64,000 bases of DNA from an uncultured Hyphomicrobiales bacterium (GTDB taxonomy: Bacteria; Pseudomonadota; Alphaproteobacteria; Rhizobiales; Beijerinckiaceae): assembly GCA_903824185.1 (NCBI GenBank), contig CAIJVU010000036.1:83714-147713 (forward strand), given 5' to 3'. The notes under the pieces were generated by a model, which was not told the DNA's origin, did no database searches, and saw only the letters and a list, made by a program, of their open reading frames with translations. Shown piece after piece: positions 38,780-47,961 of the stretch. Position 1 is the stretch's first letter. Each line of letters begins with the position of its first letter. The translations under genes were made by a program, and so were the position numbers.

Positions 38780-41452
38780 ATGACCTATGACAGCAAAAAA
38801 GACGGTGGTCGAGGGGGCAAGCGCCCAACCGATCGCCGCACGGACCGCCCCGCATCCGACAGACCCTATAAAAGCCGCAGCGACGAGCGCGGCGATGCAT
38901 CCGCGCGTCCGAAAGGCGACAGACCCTTCGGCGACAAAAAATTCGGCCCCAAAAAGTTTGGTGACAAACCATCGGGCGGCCGCGGTTTTGGCGACAAGAA
39001 ATTCGGTGACAAAAAATTCGGCGGGCGCGATGACCGTCCCGCGCGTCCCTATGGCGACAGGCCAGACCGCAACCGTGATGACCGTCCCGCTCGCTCGTTT
39101 GGTGATCGTCCGGCGCGTCCCTATGGCGACAGGCCAGACCGTAACCGTGATGACCGCCCCGCCCGCTCGTTTGGTGATCGTCCAGCCCGTCCCTATGGCG
39201 ACAGGCCCGAGCGTAACCGTGATGACCGTCCCGCCCGTTCGTTTGGTGATCGTCCAGCGCGTTCCTATGGCGACAGGCCAGACCGTAACCGTGATGACCG
39301 TCCCGCCCGCTCGTTTGGGGATCGTCAAGCACGTCCCTATGGCGACAGGCCAGACCGCAACCGCGATGACCGTCCCGCCCGCTCGTTTGGGGATCGTCCG
39401 GCGCGTCCCTATGGCGACAGGCCAGACCGTAACCGTGATGACCGCCCCGCCCGCTCGTTTGGCGATCGTCCAGCCCGTCCCTATGGCGACAGGCCGGAAC
39501 GCGGTGAACGCTCCGAGCGTCCGCCAAGTGCGGGTTTTCGTCCCCGCTACGAGGACAAAGGCCGCTCCAACAGTTCCGACAGGGGCGACAGGCCGCAACG
39601 CTTCGGCGACAAGCATCGTTTTGGTGATAAGCCACGCTTTGGTGATAAGCCGCGCGCAGGCGGCGGCAAGCGTGAATTTATCGCGCGCGACCGCTCGGGG
39701 GATGAAGCACCGGCACCGCGCAGGGGCTTTCGTGACCGCATTGCCAAAGTCATGGCACGGGCCGGTCTTTGCTCCCGCCGCGAGGCCGAGGAATGGATTG
39801 AAGCCGGGCGCGTCAGCGTCAATGACGAGGTTCTGACCAGTCCGGCGCTCGATGTCACCGAACGCGATAAAATTCTGGTGGACGGCACCCCCTTGCCGAT
39901 GCGCGAGCGTACCCGTTTGTTCCTTTACCACAAGCCCTCAGGGCTTGTGACAACGGCATGGGATCCCGAAGGCCGACCCACGGTCTTTGCGGCCTTGCCC
40001 GCAGGCCTGCCACGGGTTGTGACCATCGGGCGGCTTGATATCAACACCGAAGGCTTGTTGCTGCTGACCAATGACGGCGGGCTGTCGCGGGTGATTGCTT
40101 TGCCGGAAACCGGCTGGCTGCGCCGCTATCGCGTCCGCGCCTATGGCTCGATCACCCAAGCCGATCTCGATACGTTGCAAGACGGGATCACGATTGAAGG
40201 CATTCATTACGGGCCGATTGAGGCGCATCTGCAACGCGAGCAAGGCGACAATGTCTGGCTGACTTTGGGCTTGCGCGAAGGCAAAAACCGCGAGGTCAAA
40301 AAAATCCTCGACCATTTCGGACTGCAGGTGAACCGTTTGATCCGTTTGTCATTCGGCCCCTTCCAGTTGAACGACTTGCCGGAAGGCGCGGTCGAAGAAG
40401 TCCGCACTGCCATTCTCAAAGACCAGTTGGGCGAAACGCTGGCGCAAGAAGCGGAAGTGGATTTCGACGCGCCGGTCTTTGTCTATGAGGACGAGGATTT
40501 CCATCCGCGCAAACGCGAAACCAGCTATCGGGAAAGCATCCCCGGCAAGCCGGACCGCAAAGACCGCTTTGCCGGTCGTGACGCGCCAGAGGAGCAGGCC
40601 GAAGAAGAAGCCCCGCGTCCGAAACGCCGCGCCCCGACCGAACCCTTGCGGTCCGTTTGGCGCGCCAGTGATGAAGAGGCGGAAGGTGCGGCCAAGCAGC
40701 GCAGCCACAAACCGCGTCGGGGTGACAATCCGCAAGAAGCGCGACTGGAAAGTGGAGCCCGCGCGCATGAACGCGCCGGTCGCATCAAAACCCCCAAAGG
40801 GGGCGATGTGCTGGTTGAAAAAGTCGTCCGCGAAAAGACAGAAGATCTGCCCGTCCGCGCCCCACGCAAACCCCGCAGTGAAGAGGGTGAAGCCCCGCGT
40901 CGGGAATTCGGGGATCGGCCACGTCCACCACGCGATGGCAGTGACCGCCCACCACGTCGGGATTTCGGGGATCGTCCGCGTCCACCACGCGATGGCGATA
41001 ATCGTCCACCGCGTCGGGATTTTGGAGATCGTCCACGTCCACCACGCGATGGCGGTGACCGTCCACCGCGTCGGGAGTTCGGGGATCGTCCACGTCCACC
41101 ACGCGATGGCGATGATCGCCCGCCGCGTCGGGATTTCGGGGATCGTCCACGTCCACCAAGGGATGGCGGAGACCGTCCACCGCGTCGGGAGTTCGGGGAT
41201 CGTCCGCGCCCACCAAGGGATGGTGATGATCGCCCACCGCGTCGGGATTTCGGGGATCGTCCGCGTCCACCAAGGGATGGCGGAGACCGTCCACCGCGTC
41301 GGGATTTCGGGGATCGGCCGCGCCCACCAAGGGATGGCGGTGATCGCCCGTCCCGTCCAGCGCGTGACGGTGCGCCCAACAATGGCGTCGGACCACGCAG
41401 CGGGCCACGCGGTGGCTCTGGCGGGCCACGCCCACCCAGACGCAATGGCTAA
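38780..41452 (+). CDS. RluB-type rRNA pseudouridine synthase with repetitive tails
   Basis: An 890-aa protein whose core (about residues 315-560) makes pseudouridine in 23S rRNA. The S4 RNA-binding domain has IAKVMARAGLCSRREAEEWI, and the catalytic Asp is in IGRLDINTEGLLLLTND. RluB/RluE-type enzymes are usually 240-300 aa. Here both ends are long, disordered and Arg/Asp/Gly/Pro-rich. The N-terminal tail has six 24-residue repeats (DDRPARSFGDRPARPYGDRP type) and the C-terminal tail eight 19-residue repeats (RRDFGDRPRPPRDG type). Such tails occur in many alphaproteobacterial RluB proteins and may aid RNA binding or phase separation. Start is ATG 38780, divergent from tadA. Confidence 0.92.
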   Translation: MTYDSKKDGGRGGKRPTDRRTDRPASDRPYKSRSDERGDASARPKGDRPFGDKKFGPKKFGDKPSGGRGFGDKKFGDKKFGGRDDRPARPYGDRPDRNRDDRPARSFGDRPARPYGDRPDRNRDDRPARSFGDRPARPYGDRPERNRDDRPARSFGDRPARSYGDRPDRNRDDRPARSFGDRQARPYGDRPDRNRDDRPARSFGDRPARPYGDRPDRNRDDRPARSFGDRPARPYGDRPERGERSERPPSAGFRPRYEDKGRSNSSDRGDRPQRFGDKHRFGDKPRFGDKPRAGGGKREFIARDRSGDEAPAPRRGFRDRIAKVMARAGLCSRREAEEWIEAGRVSVNDEVLTSPALDVTERDKILVDGTPLPMRERTRLFLYHKPSGLVTTAWDPEGRPTVFAALPAGLPRVVTIGRLDINTEGLLLLTNDGGLSRVIALPETGWLRRYRVRAYGSITQADLDTLQDGITIEGIHYGPIEAHLQREQGDNVWLTLGLREGKNREVKKILDHFGLQVNRLIRLSFGPFQLNDLPEGAVEEVRTAILKDQLGETLAQEAEVDFDAPVFVYEDEDFHPRKRETSYRESIPGKPDRKDRFAGRDAPEEQAEEEAPRPKRRAPTEPLRSVWRASDEEAEGAAKQRSHKPRRGDNPQEARLESGARAHERAGRIKTPKGGDVLVEKVVREKTEDLPVRAPRKPRSEEGEAPRREFGDRPRPPRDGSDRPPRRDFGDRPRPPRDGDNRPPRRDFGDRPRPPRDGGDRPPRREFGDRPRPPRDGDDRPPRRDFGDRPRPPRDGGDRPPRREFGDRPRPPRDGDDRPPRRDFGDRPRPPRDGGDRPPRRDFGDRPRPPRDGGDRPSRPARDGAPNNGVGPRSGPRGGSGGPRPPRRNG
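39029..39508 (+). repeat. Coding tandem repeat, 72-bp unit
   Basis: A 48-bp partial unit followed by six 72-bp copies within the rluB-like gene, each encoding 24 residues. Copies differ mostly at synonymous sites, with occasional D/E, P/Q and P/S changes. The array keeps open long frames on the opposite strand, which are by-products. Confidence 0.9.
40898..41353 (+). repeat. Coding tandem repeat, 57-bp unit
   Basis: Eight 57-bp copies within the rluB-like gene, each encoding 19 residues of the form RR(D/E)FGDRPRPPRDG plus (G/D/S)(D/N)RPP. Alternate copies switch D/E and G/D, hinting that the array grew by duplicating pairs. Confidence 0.9.
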
Positions 41453-41463
41453 ACGGGGCGGAT

Positions 41464-42024
41464 ATGCGGATCATCGGCGGTCGCTTTAAAGGACGGGGAC
41501 TGAAAACCCCGTCCGATCACACCGTCAGACCGACATCGGATCGGCTGCGCGAGACCTTGTTCAATATTCTCGCGCATGCCTATGACGACCCGATGCCTGA
41601 CGCCCGTGTGCTTGATTTATTCGCAGGCACCGGCGCCTTGGGGCTTGAAGCCCTGTCGCGTGGCGCAAGCTTTGCCCAATTCGTCGATGACTCGGCACAA
41701 GGGCGCGGGCTTTTACGCGCCAATATCGAAAATTTGGGCGTCGCCGCCCAAACAAAGGTTTTTCGCCGTGATGCCACCCGCATGGGACAGGTGCATCCGC
41801 ACGCCCCTTTTCATCTGATTTTTTGTGATCCGCCTTACAATCAAGGCCTGGGCGACAAGGCCCTGACATCGGCCTTTGAAGGGGGATGGTTCGCTCCCAA
41901 AGCCCTCATTGTTTTTGAAGAAAGCAGCAAGGCCGAGCATCAGCTGCCATCGGCGTTGACGCTTTTGGAAACACGCGATTTCGGCGAAACCCATGTGATG
42001 TTTTTACAAGCACCGGACGCCTGA
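41464..42024 (+). CDS. rsmD: 16S rRNA m2G966 methyltransferase
   Basis: Methylates N2 of G966 in 16S rRNA. The 186-aa protein has MRIIGGRFKGRGLKTP and VRPTSDRLRETLFNIL as family signatures, the AdoMet site VLDLFAGTGALGLEALSRGA, and the catalytic FCDPPYNQG. Its start is 11 bp after the rluB-like stop, so the two rRNA modification genes are cotranscribed, as in related genomes. Confidence 0.96.
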   Translation: MRIIGGRFKGRGLKTPSDHTVRPTSDRLRETLFNILAHAYDDPMPDARVLDLFAGTGALGLEALSRGASFAQFVDDSAQGRGLLRANIENLGVAAQTKVFRRDATRMGQVHPHAPFHLIFCDPPYNQGLGDKALTSAFEGGWFAPKALIVFEESSKAEHQLPSALTLLETRDFGETHVMFLQAPDA

Positions 42025-42033
42025 CACGAAGCC

Positions 42034-43866
42034 CTAACGCCTGCCGAAAAGGCGCTCGATATCTTTCAGTTTTAATTCCACATAAGTGGGGCGGCCATGA
42101 TTGCACTGGCCCGAAAAAGGCGTTTCTTCCATTTCGCGCAACAAGGCATTCATCTCTTCGGGGCGCAAGCGGCGTCCGGCCCTGACAGAATGGTGGCAGG
42201 CAAAGGTTGCCAAGACATGATCCAGCCGGTTTTCCAGCGCTTGGGTTGATCCCCACTCCTCCAACGTATCGCAGAGATCACGGATCAGGCCTGCAATATT
42301 GCCCCCTGCCAAAGCCGCTGGCACTTCCACAACCGCCACAGCCCCCGGCCCGAATGCCTCGATCACCAAGCCGAGTTCGGCCAGAAGATCCGCTTTTTCG
42401 ACAAGGCGCGACGCCTCGACGGGATCAAGATCGATAATCTGCGGGATCAAAAGCAGCTGGCGTTTCACCGCCTGCAAGGCCCGCTCGTTTTTCAGGCGCT
42501 CGTAAACCAGCCGTTCATGGGCAGCATGCTGATCGACAATCACCAGCCCGTCTTGTGTCTGCGCCAGAATATAGGTGTCATGGATTTGCGCCCGCGCTGC
42601 CCCCAAAGGATGAATCTCCGCCGCAGGCTGATCAGGCGCGCTCACCGCCCCCTCAACAGGGTGTGGCGCGGGCATCCGCGCAGCCGGTGGCATCGCGTCA
42701 AAACGGGTCTGGGGATGTTCGGCAAAGCCCGACGCCACGCCCTCTACTCCCCCTTGTGGGGCTGAGGGGGATTGCCGCCAATCCCAATTCAACGGCGCTT
42801 GCACATGCAGATTGGGGCGCAAGGCATCAAGAGTGCGTGTCCCCACCGTTGCAGACGCCCGATGGCCCGCCTCGCCCAAAGCCCGTTTGATCGTGCCCAC
42901 GACCACCGCCCGCACCGAGCCGCCATCCCGGAAGCGGACCTCGCTTTTGGCGGGATGCACATTCACATCGACAAGCGCCGGAGGCACCTCAAGATACAGC
43001 ACACCGGCGGGATGACGACCGGCCGGCAACAAATCCGTATAAGCCCCTTTGACCGCGCCAAGGATCAACCGATCACGCACGGGCCGACCATTCACATAAA
43101 GATAAAGGCCCGCGGCATTGGGCCTATGGGCTGTTGCCAGTCCGGCAAAGCCTGTGAGGCCAATATCTTGATAATGCGCCTCAAGCGGCACCGCATTTTG
43201 CATGAAGGACTTGCCAAGAACCTGCGTCACACGCTCTTGTCTCGCGGTTTCCGCATCCGTACTTTTTGAAGCGGGATAATCAAGCAAAGGCACCTGATCC
43301 CCGGCCAGACTAAACTGGACATGCGGATGGGCCAGCGCAATGCGTTTGACAAGATCGGCAATGGCTGTCGCCTCGGCGCGATCCGTTTTCAAAAACTTCA
43401 AACGCGCAGGGGTCGCATAAAACAAATCCGCGACCTCGACCTGTGTGCCGGTATTGAAGGCCACGGGACGCAAAGGCGTGACCACGCCCCCATCCACCAC
43501 CACCATCATGGCTTGCGGATCATCGGAGCGGCGGGACTTGATGGTGAGCCGCGCGACAGAGCCGATGGAGGGCAAGGCCTCGCCACGAAAGCCCAGCGTC
43601 TCAATGGAAAACAGATCCCCATCGGGCAATTTGGAGGTGGCATGGCGCTCGATACACAAAGCCAGATCCTCCGGCCCCATGCCCATCCCGTTATCGGTGA
43701 CACGGATCAGGCTGCGCCCGCCATTGGCGATCACCACCTCAACCATCGTGGCGCGGGCATCAAGCGCATTTTCGATGAGTTCTTTTGCCGCTGAGGCGGG
43801 TCGCTCGACGACCTCACCCGCTGCAATCCGGTCGATCAAAACAGGATCAAGTCTGCGAACACCCAT
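42034..43866 (-). CDS. mutL: DNA mismatch repair protein MutL
   Basis: Couples MutS mismatch recognition to excision. The 610-aa protein has the GHKL ATPase: DRIAAGEVVERPASAAKELIENALDA (key ELIENALDA), RVTDNGMGM and TLGFRGEALPSIGSVA. The middle domain has DVNVHPAKSEVRF. The C-terminal dimer domain has LVIVDQHAAHERLVYERLK, ACHHSVRAGRRL and QCNHGRPTYVEL, but a DQHAxxE endonuclease motif followed by the full metal set is not clear. ATG 43866 starts MGVRRLDPVLI. It converges on rsmD. Confidence 0.96.
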   Translation of the reverse strand: MGVRRLDPVLIDRIAAGEVVERPASAAKELIENALDARATMVEVVIANGGRSLIRVTDNGMGMGPEDLALCIERHATSKLPDGDLFSIETLGFRGEALPSIGSVARLTIKSRRSDDPQAMMVVVDGGVVTPLRPVAFNTGTQVEVADLFYATPARLKFLKTDRAEATAIADLVKRIALAHPHVQFSLAGDQVPLLDYPASKSTDAETARQERVTQVLGKSFMQNAVPLEAHYQDIGLTGFAGLATAHRPNAAGLYLYVNGRPVRDRLILGAVKGAYTDLLPAGRHPAGVLYLEVPPALVDVNVHPAKSEVRFRDGGSVRAVVVGTIKRALGEAGHRASATVGTRTLDALRPNLHVQAPLNWDWRQSPSAPQGGVEGVASGFAEHPQTRFDAMPPAARMPAPHPVEGAVSAPDQPAAEIHPLGAARAQIHDTYILAQTQDGLVIVDQHAAHERLVYERLKNERALQAVKRQLLLIPQIIDLDPVEASRLVEKADLLAELGLVIEAFGPGAVAVVEVPAALAGGNIAGLIRDLCDTLEEWGSTQALENRLDHVLATFACHHSVRAGRRLRPEEMNALLREMEETPFSGQCNHGRPTYVELKLKDIERLFGRR

Positions 43867-43971
43867 GTCTTGAACCCCGATCAAAGCAAAGGCCAAACAG
43901 GGGCAAAGCCCTGTGACCACGAATCAAACAGGGTTCAAGTTGCATGGAGTCGCGCGGGAAATCAAACCGGC

Positions 43972-45270
43972 CTAAAGACCTTCGGGACGTCCCACAATCA
44001 CGCTCAGCATCTGCCCGTCGCCGTAAAGACGTTTGGCAACCCGCGCCGCGTCCTGCAAGGTAATGACCTCGATCATGGCATTGCGGCGATCCAGATAATC
44101 ACGCCCCAGAGCATGTGCTTTGATATGCACCAGCTGACCGGCCAGCTTGCTCGATGTATCGAGCCGCAAAGCATGGGAGCCGATCAGAAAATTTTTCGAC
44201 GTGTTCAATTCCTCGTCATTGGGCCCGTCGGTTGCCAGAGACAAAATTTCCGCTGCAATGATAGAGAGCGATTCCCCGACACGCTCGTTTTTGGTCGAGG
44301 TTCCCCCGACATAAAGCGGGCCATGGGCAAACGGCGCCAGATGCGAATAGACCGAATAAGCGAGGCCGCGCTTTTCGCGCACTTCCCGGAACAAACGGGA
44401 GGAGAAGACGCCACCGCCCAGAATATGATTGACCACCGTGGCCGTGATGAAATCCGGATCCGTGCGCGCCAAGCCACGCGCCCCGAAACGGATGGAGGAT
44501 TGCGGCACGTCAAAATCAATCACAACCTGCTTGTTGCGCGGCACATCCACAAAAGTTGGCACAGGACGCAAAGCCGCCTGCACAGGCCATGCGCCGAACA
44601 CATCATCCAGCATGCGCGCGAGATCATCGGCATCAATGGCGCCCACGACCACCAGATGCAAATGCTGGCGGGTGAAGAGATGCGCCTGCATGGCCAGCAA
44701 ATCATCCCGCGTGATTTCGGGAACCGATTGCAAGGTGCCCTTGGCAGATTGGGCATAGGGATGACCTGCAAAGGCCTCGGCAAAAAACCGACGCTGCGCC
44801 ATCACATCCGGATCACTCGACTCGTGACGCAAGCCCGCCATGATTTGCGCCCGCACCCGCTCGATCGAGGGGGCATCCAACAAAGCCTTGTTCAAGGCAA
44901 GGCCCAGCATCGCGAAGGCCTCGTCCTTGTGCCGTGCCAAAGACCGCAAATGCAGCGAGGCGTGATCACGATCAGCGCCAAAACTCATCTCGATGGCATA
45001 ATCGTCAAGACGCTCCTGAAAGGCCGTGGCATCATAAGGCCCCGCCCCTTCGTCCAAAAGCCCCATCAACAAATTCAAAACACCGGGCTTGCCAGAGGGA
45101 TCTTGGCTGGCGCCCCCTTCGATCAACCCTTCCACGGTGATAATCGGCACCGTATAATCTTCCACAAGCCATGCCTCCACGCCCGAGGCTGAGGTGACAT
45201 GCTGGATACGGTCTGCATGGCTTTTTGCGGCAGAGGTTTTAGCGGCACTGGTTTTTACGGATTGATCCAT
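43972..45270 (-). CDS. M16-family protein, catalytically degenerate subunit
   Basis: A 432-aa M16 (insulinase) family protein. The position of the zinc motif HxxEH reads LLMGLLDEGAG, so the metal-binding His residues are lost. The C-terminal half is well kept, with GGGVFSSRLFREVREKRGLAYSV. It lies one base after the active homologue upstream, the usual arrangement of a heterodimer with one active and one structural chain. No signal peptide is visible in the chosen N-terminus, though many relatives are exported. Confidence 0.9.
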   Translation of the reverse strand: MDQSVKTSAAKTSAAKSHADRIQHVTSASGVEAWLVEDYTVPIITVEGLIEGGASQDPSGKPGVLNLLMGLLDEGAGPYDATAFQERLDDYAIEMSFGADRDHASLHLRSLARHKDEAFAMLGLALNKALLDAPSIERVRAQIMAGLRHESSDPDVMAQRRFFAEAFAGHPYAQSAKGTLQSVPEITRDDLLAMQAHLFTRQHLHLVVVGAIDADDLARMLDDVFGAWPVQAALRPVPTFVDVPRNKQVVIDFDVPQSSIRFGARGLARTDPDFITATVVNHILGGGVFSSRLFREVREKRGLAYSVYSHLAPFAHGPLYVGGTSTKNERVGESLSIIAAEILSLATDGPNDEELNTSKNFLIGSHALRLDTSSKLAGQLVHIKAHALGRDYLDRRNAMIEVITLQDAARVAKRLYGDGQMLSVIVGRPEGL

Positions 45271-45271
45271 G

Positions 45272-46570
45272 TCAGGCCGCCTCGTCTTTCAATAAAAATC
45301 CACTGACGGATTTGCTGTGATCAAGCCATTTCAAAGCCGCCAACACTTGCTCGGCTGTCACCGCATCGATCGCGGCAGGCCAGTCCAACACCTCTTGCAC
45401 CTGAGCCCCGATGGCCAAAGCAGAGCCAAACATCCGCGCCATGGCGGTCTGGCTGTCTTGGGCATAAAAGGCATCGGCAATCAGACGGGTTTTGGCACGG
45501 GTCAGCGTTTTGTCATCGAGACCCTCACGGGCAAAGTCTGCCAATGTGTCCTCCATGGCTTTTTCAATCGCCTCAAGGGAAACCCCTTCGGACGGCACCG
45601 CATAGACGAGCAAGCGGGTCTGGTCACAGGTGGTGGCGTGATACCAGCCCCCGACAGCCACAGCCTTTTGCTGCTCGACCACAAGCTTGCGGTGCAAATA
45701 CCCCGATTGTCCGCCCGCCAGCACCTGCATCAAAACCTCGATCGCTTCCGACACGCCTTTTTCAGCGGTGCGCAAAGACGGCACGAGATAAGAACGCTGC
45801 CATGACGGCTGCTCGACTTTGGCATCGGCCAAGGTAATGCGCTTTTGTCCCCGCAACACAGGCTCTTGCGGGCGCTTGCGCACGGGCTTGTGGCCAGAGG
45901 CTTTGATTTGACCATAGGTCTGTTGTGCCAAGGCCAAGACCTCCTCGACCTCGACATCCCCCGCCACCACCAGAATGGCATTGTCGGGCGTGTAAAAGCG
46001 GCGGTAATAGGCCAGAGCCTCTTCGCGCCCCAAGCCCTCGATCTCGTGCATCCAGCCGATGATCGGCGTGCCATAGGGATGATGGGCGAACAAAGCGGCG
46101 GCCAAGGATTCACCCAGCTGGGCTGCCGGATCGCTATCGGTGCGCATGCGGCGTTCTTCGAGCACCACATCGCGCTCGGGCAAAACCACCGCATCCTCCA
46201 GAACCAGACCCTGCATGCGGTCTGACTCAAGCTCCATCATGCGGCCCAGATGCTCTTTGGCGACACGTTGGTAATAGGCGGTATAATCCATGGAGGTGAA
46301 GGCATTTTCCTCACCGCCCAATTCCGTGACCAGATCCGAAAAAGCGCCTTGCGGGTGTTTTTCGGTGCCCTTGAACATCAAATGTTCGAGAAAATGCGCA
46401 ATCCCCGATTGACCCTGGGGGTCATCCGCCGACCCATTGCGATACCACACCATATGGGTCGCCACCGGACTGCGATGATCGGGAATGATCACAACCTCAA
46501 GCCCGTTTTCCAAAACATGATGCGACACGGGCGCACCGAAAGACAATGGATCATGATCAACACCGCTCAT
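45272..46570 (-). CDS. M16-family zinc peptidase, active subunit
   Basis: A 432-aa M16 peptidase with HFLEH (AHFLEHLMFKGT) near residue 60 and the downstream Glu in GGEENAFTSMDYTAYYQRV (key GGEENAFTS). MVWYRNGSADDPQGQSG is the family lead-in. With the degenerate partner directly downstream it likely forms a two-chain peptidase like PqqL/YhjJ pairs. No signal peptide is evident; substrate unknown. Confidence 0.93.
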   Translation of the reverse strand: MSGVDHDPLSFGAPVSHHVLENGLEVVIIPDHRSPVATHMVWYRNGSADDPQGQSGIAHFLEHLMFKGTEKHPQGAFSDLVTELGGEENAFTSMDYTAYYQRVAKEHLGRMMELESDRMQGLVLEDAVVLPERDVVLEERRMRTDSDPAAQLGESLAAALFAHHPYGTPIIGWMHEIEGLGREEALAYYRRFYTPDNAILVVAGDVEVEEVLALAQQTYGQIKASGHKPVRKRPQEPVLRGQKRITLADAKVEQPSWQRSYLVPSLRTAEKGVSEAIEVLMQVLAGGQSGYLHRKLVVEQQKAVAVGGWYHATTCDQTRLLVYAVPSEGVSLEAIEKAMEDTLADFAREGLDDKTLTRAKTRLIADAFYAQDSQTAMARMFGSALAIGAQVQEVLDWPAAIDAVTAEQVLAALKWLDHSKSVSGFLLKDEAA

Positions 46571-46607
46571 GCACCAGAACTCCGATCAAAAGGAAACTGT
46601 TCACACT

Positions 46608-46640
46608 AAAAAGAGCGGGTCTTAAAAACCCGCATCTCTT
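46608..46640 (-). terminator. Intrinsic terminator after the DUF3035-like gene
   Basis: On the reverse strand AAGAG and GCGGGT pair with ACCCGC and TCTTTTT across a short T-rich loop. It lies between the end of the 46694-47335 gene and the start of the M16 pair, so the pair probably has its own promoter. Confidence 0.75.
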
Positions 46641-46693
46641 CAAGGACGATAAGACATAAAAATCAGTCTGATCCAGAGACAAGCCAGCAAGGA

Positions 46694-47335
46694 TCAATCA
46701 TCATCATTGTTTTTACGCTTGCGGAAGAAGGACAAGGGGCCGCTGTCTTCCTCGATCACAGGCGCTTGCTTGGGCGCCACCACGGGCGCACCCGCTGCCG
46801 CTTTCCGATAGCCCTTGGGCGGATCGGTCAGATATTGACGTTCCGGTTCAAAGCCCGGCTGGAGTTCAGGCGCTTTGGAAAGTTTCAGCTTTTCTTCAAT
46901 GGCCCGCAATTCGGACGGAGGGATCCAAGCGGAGGCATTGCGCGCCGTGCTTGTATCGGGTTGGGTCGGTACACCGGCACCGGCCACACGGCCTGCCCGA
47001 ATTTCATCAATGGTCAGGGGACGGGTATAGCCCTCTTGCAAGGTCACCGGTTTTTTGCGGTTCTCCTCGGCCTTTTTCAGGGCTGCAATATCGGGATCAT
47101 TCGGCCAAGCCTGTGCTTTAGCGGTCGCAGGGGCCGCGGGAGGCGGCAGATCTTTTTTGGGCGGGACAACCAGAGGCGGACGGGGACGGTAATCGACTTC
47201 GGGCTTTTCATCCTCCATGCCGAGGAGTGTTTTACCCAGATCCAAAAGACCAGACTGGGCCTTCGCCGGCCCGACAGCCAACGGGATCAGCATCACCGCC
47301 AAAAGCAGTGCAAGCCTGTGTTGGATCACCCGCAT
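46694..47335 (-). CDS. DUF3035 (BamF)-like exported protein
   Basis: A 213-aa protein starting at ATG 47335 after GGGAG. It has a signal peptide ending GPAKAQ and then a Pro-rich DYRPRPPLVVPPKKDLPPP segment that resembles DUF3035, the outer-membrane-assembly lipoprotein BamF of Alphaproteobacteria. The order lspA, this gene, then two M16 genes matches that family's usual place. Unlike BamF, no lipobox Cys is present, so it would be soluble or only peripherally bound. The tail is charged and ends KRKNNDDD. The family call rests partly on context. Confidence 0.6.
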   Translation of the reverse strand: MRVIQHRLALLLAVMLIPLAVGPAKAQSGLLDLGKTLLGMEDEKPEVDYRPRPPLVVPPKKDLPPPAAPATAKAQAWPNDPDIAALKKAEENRKKPVTLQEGYTRPLTIDEIRAGRVAGAGVPTQPDTSTARNASAWIPPSELRAIEEKLKLSKAPELQPGFEPERQYLTDPPKGYRKAAAGAPVVAPKQAPVIEEDSGPLSFFRKRKNNDDD

Positions 47336-47424
47336 GCTATTCTCCCTCATAGTCCGGCTCTGAAATACCGGCATCAATATCCGCTTGCCGCATGAATACG
47401 GCCTTATTGAGACCAAGCAACGCT

Positions 47425-47961
47425 TTAGGCACTCTTTTGGGACGGATGATCCGTCTGCCAAGAGTCATACATGAGAATGAGCACCCCGACAACGATCGCT
47501 GCATCAGCAAGGTTAAAGACATACCAAGACCAGCCGTTCCAATGCAGATGCAAAAAATCCACAACGGCCCCATAAGCGGCCCGATCAATGGCATTTCCGA
47601 CCGCGCCACCCGTTAAAAAGCCCAAAGCCACGGCCAAACGCGGCTGTTTCACCCGCATCATCCAGACCAAAAGGCCCAGAATGGCCAAAACGGTCCCGAT
47701 CAGCAGAGCCATCTGGCCGGTGGGATTGTCTTGCTGGAACAATCCATAGGAAATCCCCCGATTCCAAACCAAAATCAGGTCAAAAACCGGCGAAATGATG
47801 ATGGGCTGCGTCTGTTCCAGATCCAAACCGTATAAAACCCCCAATTTACTGGCTTGATCCAGCACAAGGGTGATGAGGCCCAAGACATAGGACAGGCGCG
47901 GGGGCGAGACCCGTTCCGGAGAACTGGCCACACTGGGACGTTCCCCGACCTCGATCTGCAT
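47425..47961 (-). CDS. lspA: Lipoprotein signal peptidase
   Basis: Cleaves signal peptides of prolipoproteins after lipidation. The 178-aa membrane protein has four helices, LDQASKLGV at the first, WNRGISYGLFQ, GGAVGNAIDRAAYGAVVDFL and FNLADAAIVVGV, which hold the two catalytic Asp residues. ATG 47961 overlaps the ileS stop (TGATG), a conserved ileS-lspA coupling. Confidence 0.96.
   Translation of the reverse strand: MQIEVGERPSVASSPERVSPPRLSYVLGLITLVLDQASKLGVLYGLDLEQTQPIIISPVFDLILVWNRGISYGLFQQDNPTGQMALLIGTVLAILGLLVWMMRVKQPRLAVALGFLTGGAVGNAIDRAAYGAVVDFLHLHWNGWSWYVFNLADAAIVVGVLILMYDSWQTDHPSQKSA

Noticed and set aside
38747..39931. Long reverse-strand frame with repeated WPVAIGT-type peptide
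   Set aside because: It is the antisense of the rluB-like coding repeats; no ribosome site and no family.
39029..41353. Regular direct repeats that look like a CRISPR array
   Set aside because: They are 72-bp and 57-bp repeats in frame with a protein, without unique spacers, and no cas genes are near.
40525..41474. Two long reverse-strand frames rich in GGRGRSP or DDPRNPDA
   Set aside because: Both mirror the 57-bp coding repeats and carry no independent signal.
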